Assembly: GCA_016946835.1 (NCBI GenBank) | Contig: JACVTC010000761.1 | Coordinates: 1-10,036 of the forward strand | Source: Neocallimastix lanati (nom. inval.) | Taxonomy: Eukaryota > Neocallimastigomycota > Neocallimastigomycetes > Neocallimastigales > Neocallimastigaceae | Direction: 5' to 3' | DNA: 10,036 nucleotides | Part shown: positions 6,788-10,036 of the stretch, in pieces | Layout: every line of letters begins with the position of its first letter | Numbering within the stretch: the first letter of the stretch is position 1 | Translations under genes and position numbers: made by a program | Notes under the pieces: model-generated | Seen by the model: only the letters and a program-made list of their open reading frames with translations | Told to the model about the DNA's origin: nothing | The model's database searches: none

Positions 6788-6948
6788 TTTTAATTAAACT
6801 ACTTTTTAATGTATATATATATATATATATATATTTTAATTAAACTACTTTTAATATATATATATAATATATATTTTTAATTAAACTACTTTTAATATAT
6901 ATATATAATATATATTTTAATTAAACTACTTTTTAATATATATATATG
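6788..6948. repeat. AT minisatellite, four 40-46 bp units
   Basis: The core TTTTAATTAAACTACTTTT recurs at 6788, 6834, 6875 and 6915. Each core is followed by a variable TATATA stretch, so unit length falls from 46 to 41 to 40 bp. The core with its single CTAC block is conserved while the AT spacer varies in length. It lies about 45 bp after the Ile-Lys terminator. Confidence 0.9.
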
Positions 6949-7247
6949 TTTTAATGATAAATCAATATTTATATATATAATAAATAATAAGTTATGACTA
7001 ACCACTAGTTTCATAAATTAAATTTTAAATTTGAACTATATAATATATATATTTTTATTTTTATAAATTACATATATATATAATATTTTTCTTATTATAT
7101 ATAAATATATATATATTAATGAAATATTAAATAAATAAATTGTATATTGTTATTAATTGAAAATATTTAATATGATAACTATAATTTTATAACATTTAAA
7201 ATTTTAATACAATGAATTATTTTTAATTTAAAATTATTTGTCTAATG

Positions 7248-7301
7248 TTTATTTTAATATTAATATTTATTTTGATATTAATATTTATTTTGATATTAAA
7301 A
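7248..7301. repeat. 18-bp repeat, three copies
   Basis: TTTATTTTRATATTAAWA occurs three times head to tail (7248, 7266, 7284), with single substitutions between copies. Confidence 0.85.
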
Positions 7302-7490
7302 TTTACTAATATCTTAAAATAGATATTAATTATTATGAATTATCAAATTTTAAACTTAAACAATATATTTAAATAAATTAATATATTTTCTTATTTAAGA
7401 AAATTTAAAAACAAAAAATAATAAATAATATATATATATAAAATTTTTTTTTATCATAAGAATTTCCAAAAATTATTAAGTAATATAACG

Positions 7491-7523
<33 letters not shown>
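7491..7523. repeat. A33 homopolymer
   Basis: Thirty-three A in a row, ending 33 bp upstream of the Lys-Asn pair. A T59 tract lies on the other side of the pair. Confidence 0.95.
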
Positions 7524-7526
<3 letters not shown>

Positions 7527-7556
7527 AAAGCAGGAAAAAACAAAGCAGAAAGCGTA

Positions 7557-7631
7557 GCCCTGTTAGCTCAGTTGGTAGAGCGTGCGGCTTTTAACCGCAA
7601 GGTCGGGGGGTTCGAGCCCCCCATAGGGGCG
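7557..7631 (+). tRNA. tRNA-Lys (TTT) with two extra G
   Basis: A lysine tRNA for AAA and AAG. Stem TGCGG/CCGCA encloses loop CTTTTAA with TTT; D arm GCTC...GAGC; T loop TTCGAGC. It is 75 nt where 73 is usual. The 3' acceptor strand is ATAGGGGC against 5' GCCCTGT, one G too many (7626-7629). The G run before the T loop is six long where a 5-nt variable loop plus 5-bp stem needs five. Both surpluses are in G homopolymers. tRNA-Asn starts after only TA, so the two must share a transcript. It may be functional if the surplus is a sequencing artefact. Confidence 0.9.
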
Positions 7632-7633
7632 TA

Positions 7634-7708
7634 GCTCTTATGGCGCAATTGGCTAGCGCGGTTCGGCTGTTAACCGAGAGGTTGGTGGTTCAAGCCCACC
7701 TAGGAGCG
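7634..7708 (+). tRNA. tRNA-Asn (GTT), one extra G
   Basis: An asparagine tRNA for AAC and AAU. Acceptor GCTCTTA (7634-7640) pairs with TAGGAGC (7701-7707), discriminator G7708. D arm GCGC...GCGC. Loop CTGTTAA in a TTCGG/CCGAG stem carries GTT. T stem GGTGG/CCACC holds TTCAAGC. Eukaryotic Asn has one base (26) between D stem and anticodon stem; here there are two G, giving 75 instead of 74 nt. This could be tolerated. It is the second member of the Lys-Asn pair. Confidence 0.93.
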
Positions 7709-7712
7709 TTTC

Positions 7713-7718
7713 TTTTTT
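7713..7718 (+). terminator. Pol III terminator, Lys-Asn
   Basis: T6 after TTTC, five bases past tRNA-Asn and the first T4-or-longer run since tRNA-Lys began, apart from the TTTT inside the tRNA-Lys anticodon loop itself (CTTTTAA), which is normal for Lys-TTT. Confidence 0.8.
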
Positions 7719-7777
7719 ATTATTTCATAAAATAATATTGTATTTATTAATTTTTTACAATTTAAAGCACTAAATTA

Positions 7778-7783
<6 letters not shown>

Positions 7784-7842
<59 letters not shown>
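7784..7842. repeat. T59 homopolymer
   Basis: Fifty-nine T in a row, the longest single-base run of the window, beginning 75 bp after tRNA-Asn. Its exact length is unlikely to be accurate. Confidence 0.95.
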
Positions 7843-7849
<7 letters not shown>

Positions 7850-7963
7850 ATATATTATCATTGAATTAATAAATAATTTATTATTATTCGTTGTATTTTA
7901 TGAGATAAAAAAGATTTATATAAAAATATAAAAAATATAAAAAAAATAAAAAAATATTAATAT

Positions 7964-8027
7964 TAAAAATAAAAATAAAAATAAAAATAAAAATAAAATA
8001 AAAATAAAAAATAAAAAATAAAAATAT
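7964..8027. repeat. AAAAAT hexamer array
   Basis: About ten AAAAAT units with occasional five- or seven-base units. It is the strand complement in style of the TTTTTA array at 6240-6353. Confidence 0.85.
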
Positions 8028-8187
8028 TGTATTGCTATTGACTATATTATTTATTAAAGTAAAATAATTATTAAATGTTGTCTTTTACGTAGTAAATTAT
8101 TATACCATTATATTAAAATGAATAAAATAATTTATTTTATATTTTACTAACCTATAATTATTAATTTAAATAAAAAAAATAAGGTTC

Positions 8188-8191
8188 AAAA
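8188..8191 (-). terminator. Pol III terminator, tRNA-Ala
   Basis: A4 on the + strand reads as T4 on the minus strand, directly after the discriminator. It is the shortest gene-end stop in the window. Confidence 0.65.
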
Positions 8192-8264
8192 TGGAGAATC
8201 CGGGCGTCGATCCCGGTGCCTCTCGCATGCTAAGCGAGCGCTCTACCATTTGAGCTAATTCCCC
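8192..8264 (-). tRNA. tRNA-Ala (AGC)
   Basis: A complete 73-nt alanine tRNA decoding GCU and, through inosine, GCC and GCA. Minus-strand acceptor GGGGAAT pairs with ATTCTCC; the third pair is the G3-U70 wobble that identifies alanine tRNA. Discriminator A. D arm GCTC...GAGC. Stem CTCGC/GCGAG encloses loop TTAGCAT with AGC. T stem CCGGG/CCCGG holds ATCGACG, where A54 replaces the usual T54 as in other eukaryotic Ala-AGC genes. It stands alone. Confidence 0.97.
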
Positions 8265-8318
8265 TTCTTTGATAATATTTCTATGTTGTCTATACTTGTG
8301 GTACGAAGTAAATTTATA

Positions 8319-8475
8319 ATTTTATTATTATTATTATTGTTATTATTATCATTATTATCATTATTATCATTATTATCATTACTTTCATATTATCATTATT
8401 ATTATTACTATCACTATTATTGTTATTATTGTTATAAATATTATTATAATTGTTATTAATATTATTATTATTTTT
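8319..8475. repeat. Interrupted ATT/ATC/GTT array
   Basis: Trinucleotide repeats of ATT with frequent C and G substitutions, including four units of the 9-mer TTATTATCA near 8341-8380. The many interruptions suggest an older array than the perfect one at 2056-2601. Confidence 0.85.
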
Positions 8476-8549
8476 ATTATTTAATTTTGGTATAAGTTGT
8501 TTTATCTATTTAATTTTTTATCTAAATAAATTAAAATTGTAATTTTTAT

Positions 8550-8660
8550 AATTTTTATTACTTTTAAGATTGTATTTAATTTTTGTAATTTTTATTACTT
8601 TTAAGATTGTATTTAATTTTTATAATTTTTATTACTTTTAATAATGTATTTATTTTTAAT
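8550..8660. repeat. 37-bp minisatellite, about three copies
   Basis: Units beginning AATTTTTATTACTTTTAAGA and continuing TTGTATTTAATTTTT start at 8550, 8587 and 8624. The first two are near-identical and the third is diverged in its second half. Confidence 0.9.
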
Positions 8661-8748
8661 TAATTATATAAAAGAAAAGTCTAATATAAAATAAGCAAAT
8701 AAATAATGTTAATAATTAATACTTAAATTTCACATAATAAATAATATA

Positions 8749-8800
8749 TTATATATATTATATATATTATATATATTATATATATTATATATATTATAAT
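8749..8800. repeat. 9-bp TTATATATA array
   Basis: About six head-to-tail copies of the 9-mer TTATATATA. Fully A/T, and self-complementary enough to extrude as cruciforms. Confidence 0.9.
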
Positions 8801-8926
8801 ATTTTATGTATTCTATATATTCTATAATAAATAATATATCTAAAAATTGTATAATTAAGTAAATAAATATTTTAAACTATTTCTATTTGACATATTCATT
8901 AAAGAAACAAAAAAAAAAAAAAACCT

Positions 8927-8931
8927 AAAAA
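8927..8931 (-). terminator. Pol III terminator, tRNA-His
   Basis: A5 on the + strand reads as T5 on the minus strand, one base beyond the discriminator. Confidence 0.8.
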
Positions 8932-8932
8932 G

Positions 8933-9005
8933 TGCCGTTCCCAGGATTCGAACCTGGGTCGAGTCGGCCACAACGACTTATACTAAACCACTATACGAGA
9001 ACGGC
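8933..9005 (-). tRNA. tRNA-His (GTG)
   Basis: A complete 73-nt histidine tRNA for CAC and CAU. Minus-strand acceptor GCCGTTC pairs with GAACGGC, discriminator A. Stem AGTCG/CGACT encloses loop TTGTGGC with GTG. The four-base variable loop CGAC and T stem CCAGG/CCTGG with TTCGAAT match eukaryotic His. The D loop is one T longer than in human His, within normal variation. The base before position 1 is G, which matches the G-1 that eukaryotes normally add after transcription. It stands alone. Confidence 0.96.
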
Positions 9006-9355
9006 CAAAATCACTTTATTTATATAAGTTTGAAAAGTATAAATTCAATATAGATTAACATTAAATAATAGTAATTATTTTACTAATTTCATATTTATAT
9101 ATAAAAAATTTCTTGACAATTTGATAATAATTTTAATTTAATAATTATTAGAAATCTGAATTTTGATAATAAATTTTCATTAAAATATTAAACATTATTA
9201 AAATTAATAATAATATTAACCTTTAATTTTTTTTTTTTAATTTCATATTATTTTTAATATTAATAAATTTAATAAATAAATAAATATATATAAAAGTACT
9301 ATTAAATGAATAAATACTGAAAACGCATAAAAATTAAAAATTTAAAAAATTAAAT
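9006..9355. other. AT-rich intergenic region
   Basis: Nothing recognisable: no gene, array or strong inverted repeat. A T10 run lies near 9229-9238. Confidence 0.75.
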
Positions 9356-9360
9356 AAAAA
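9356..9360 (-). terminator. Pol III terminator, tRNA-Phe
   Basis: A5 on the + strand reads as T5 on the minus strand, immediately after the discriminator of tRNA-Phe. Confidence 0.85.
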
Positions 9361-9433
9361 TGCGACCTCCGTGGCTTGAACACGGGACCTTTAGATCTTC
9401 AGTCTAACGCTCTCCCAGCTGAGCTAAGGTCGC
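9361..9433 (-). tRNA. tRNA-Phe (GAA)
   Basis: A complete 73-nt phenylalanine tRNA for UUC and UUU. Minus-strand acceptor GCGACCT pairs with AGGTCGC, discriminator A. D arm GCTC...GAGC with loop AGCTGGGA. Stem TTAGA/TCTAA encloses loop CTGAAGA with GAA. T stem CCGTG/CACGG holds TTCAAGC. The middle of the gene (D loop to variable loop) is almost the same as human Phe. A tRNA-Tyr 3' fragment in the same orientation ends 11 nt upstream with no T4 between them, so Phe was probably once the second gene of a Tyr-Phe pair. Confidence 0.97.
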
Positions 9434-9444
9434 TAAATTTTAAA

Positions 9445-9498
9445 TCCTTCGAACCGGAGTCGAACCAGTGACATGTTGATTACTATATAATTCTACAG
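9445..9498 (-). pseudogene. tRNA-Tyr 3' fragment with intron-like insert
   Basis: Read on the minus strand: CTGTAG (9493-9498, loop bases 32-37 with anticodon GTA), a 12-base A/T-rich insert (9481-9492), A38 (9480), 3' anticodon stem strand TCAAC, variable loop ATGTC, T stem ACTGG/CCGGT with TTCGACT, 3' acceptor strand TCGAAGG and discriminator A (9445). The T arm and acceptor end closely resemble human tRNA-Tyr, whose gene also ends TCGAAGGA and whose mate strand starts with C, as eukaryotic Tyr does. An insert after position 37 is the standard place for a tRNA-Tyr intron. The 5' half (acceptor CCTTCGA, D arm, stem GTTGA) is not found upstream or anywhere in the window. Box A is therefore missing and the gene should be dead. 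Confidence 0.75.
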
Positions 9499-10036
9499 TA
9501 TTATTTATATAATTTAAGGGATTCTTATTATTAATGGGACCATTTGGTAATTATCATAATTTATAGGATTTGAATTTTGATTAAGTTATTTAAGATTGAT
9601 TTCTTCTTTTTATTATAATAATATTTTTCATTCTTCTTATCTTTATTATTAATATTGTTGTCTTCCACATCTTCTGCTACGCTCTCATTTTCAATAACAG
9701 AGCTATATCCGGAAAATTCTGTAATATTTGAATAAGATAATGAATTTGAAGAAGTAGAAAAAGAATTATTTTGCATTAAATAATTATCTATGATTATTTT
9801 ATTATTATTTTATGTTTTGTTTTATTTTTTTTGTTGTTATTGTTGTTTTATAAATTATTTTAATTAAAAAAAAAAAAAATTAATAAGTAATGATTCAATT
9901 TTTGATTTATGATTTTCAATGGCATATATATTATATTAGAGTATTATACAATAGTTTATATATAATATATGTATATAGCCATTAAAAAATATATAGTATA
10001 TAATATATTCATTTATATACATGTATAATAAATTTA
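9499..10036. other. Intergenic or unknown region to window end
   Basis: No tRNA is present. Between 9500 and 9780 composition is more even than elsewhere. It includes CCATTTGGTAATTA-like sequence near 9540, which does not fold as the missing tRNA-Tyr D arm, and a 71-codon open frame on the minus strand. From 9780 on there are ATT and TTGTTG stutters and TATA runs only. Confidence 0.6.
9561..9776 (-). CDS. Possible short ORF or exon, unknown
   Basis: A 71-codon frame from ATG at 9776 (minus) to a stop at 9561. I do not recognise the product. Residues 1-40 are Ser/Asn/Glu-rich (begins MQNNSFSTSSNSLSYSN) with an acidic patch ENESVAEDVEDNN; residues 44-60 are Lys/Asn/Tyr-rich; the end is hydrophobic-basic. 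There is no signal peptide, membrane segment or known motif. Unlike other frames in the window it uses a mixed set of amino acids and its DNA is less A+T-biased, which is the only reason to list it. It could be a first exon, a relic of a larger gene, or chance. Confidence 0.25.
   Translation of the reverse strand: MQNNSFSTSSNSLSYSNITEFSGYSSVIENESVAEDVEDNNINNKDKKNEKYYYNKKKKSILNNLIKIQIL

Larger units (their letters stand above)
6746..7490. other. AT-rich intergenic region with minisatellites
   Basis: No gene is visible. It holds a four-copy 40-46 bp minisatellite (6788-6948), an 18-bp repeat in three copies (7248-7301) and several short TATA runs. The rest is unique AT-rich sequence. Confidence 0.8.
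7719..8187. other. AT-rich intergenic region with T59 tract
   Basis: No gene is visible. It holds a T59 homopolymer (7784-7842) and an AAAAAT array (about 7964-8027). The remainder is unique AT-rich sequence. Confidence 0.8.
8265..8926. other. Repeat-rich intergenic region
   Basis: No gene is visible. An interrupted ATT/ATC array (about 8319-8475), a 37-bp minisatellite (8550-8660) and a 9-bp TTATATATA array fill most of it. A14 or more precedes the His terminator. Confidence 0.8.

Noticed and set aside
9510-9560. Missing tRNA-Tyr 5' half upstream of the fragment
   Set aside because: Minus-strand sequence near 9540-9552 (ACCAAATGGT) recalls a D loop, but no acceptor CCTTCGA, D stem or GTTGA anticodon strand accompanies it.

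Overview
This is non-coding, extremely A+T-rich nuclear DNA of a eukaryote, and almost everything in it that is not low-complexity is a tRNA gene. I find 19 full-length or near-full-length tRNA genes, plus the 3' part of a tRNA-Tyr, covering 16 amino acids (none for Met, Trp, Cys or Glu). A eukaryotic nuclear origin is supported by the A34 anticodons (AAC Val, AGA Ser, AAT Ile, ACG Arg, AGT Thr, AGC Ala), by the absence of an encoded CCA, by internal A and B boxes, and by a T-run terminator after nearly every transcript. The Ala, Asp and Phe genes are close to those of animals and fungi. The A+T bias, the huge AAT/ATT arrays and the long homopolymers fit an anaerobic chytrid fungus (Neocallimastigomycota) or a dictyostelid amoeba. 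I cannot decide between these from the sequence alone.

Layout from left to right: AT desert with an A36 tract (1-816); Val-Ser pair (+, 817-978); Ile-Lys pair (-, 1301-1455); microsatellite country with a perfect (AAT)182 array (1456-2999); Arg-Val pair (+, 3000-3152); Leu (-, 3344-3427); Gly-Thr pair (+, 4161-4309); Pro (+, 4933-5003); Gln (+, 5356-5427); Asp (-, 5634-5705); TTTTA-type array (6150-6355); second Ile-Lys pair (+, 6574-6736); AT minisatellite (6788-6948); Lys-Asn pair (+, 7557-7708) between an A33 and a T59 tract; Ala (-, 8192-8264); His (-, 8933-9005); Phe (-, 9361-9433) with a tRNA-Tyr 3' fragment 11 nt upstream of it; then a small open frame of uncertain reality (9561-9776, -) and AT-rich sequence to the end.

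Two patterns stand out. First, the genes are mostly in co-oriented pairs with 2-16 nt spacers. None of these spacers has a T run of four or more except Arg-Val (exactly TTTT), whereas every pair is followed by T4-T8. This looks like systematic dicistronic RNA polymerase III transcription. Second, at least five genes, all on the + strand, carry single-base length differences that break canonical tRNA geometry (Val copy 2, Thr, Pro, Lys-TTT, Asn; Gly is milder). Most lie in short homopolymers. Uncorrected long-read errors are the leading explanation, but decay of surplus copies or repair at the RNA level are alternatives. No protein-coding gene, transposon, CRISPR array or origin can be supported.
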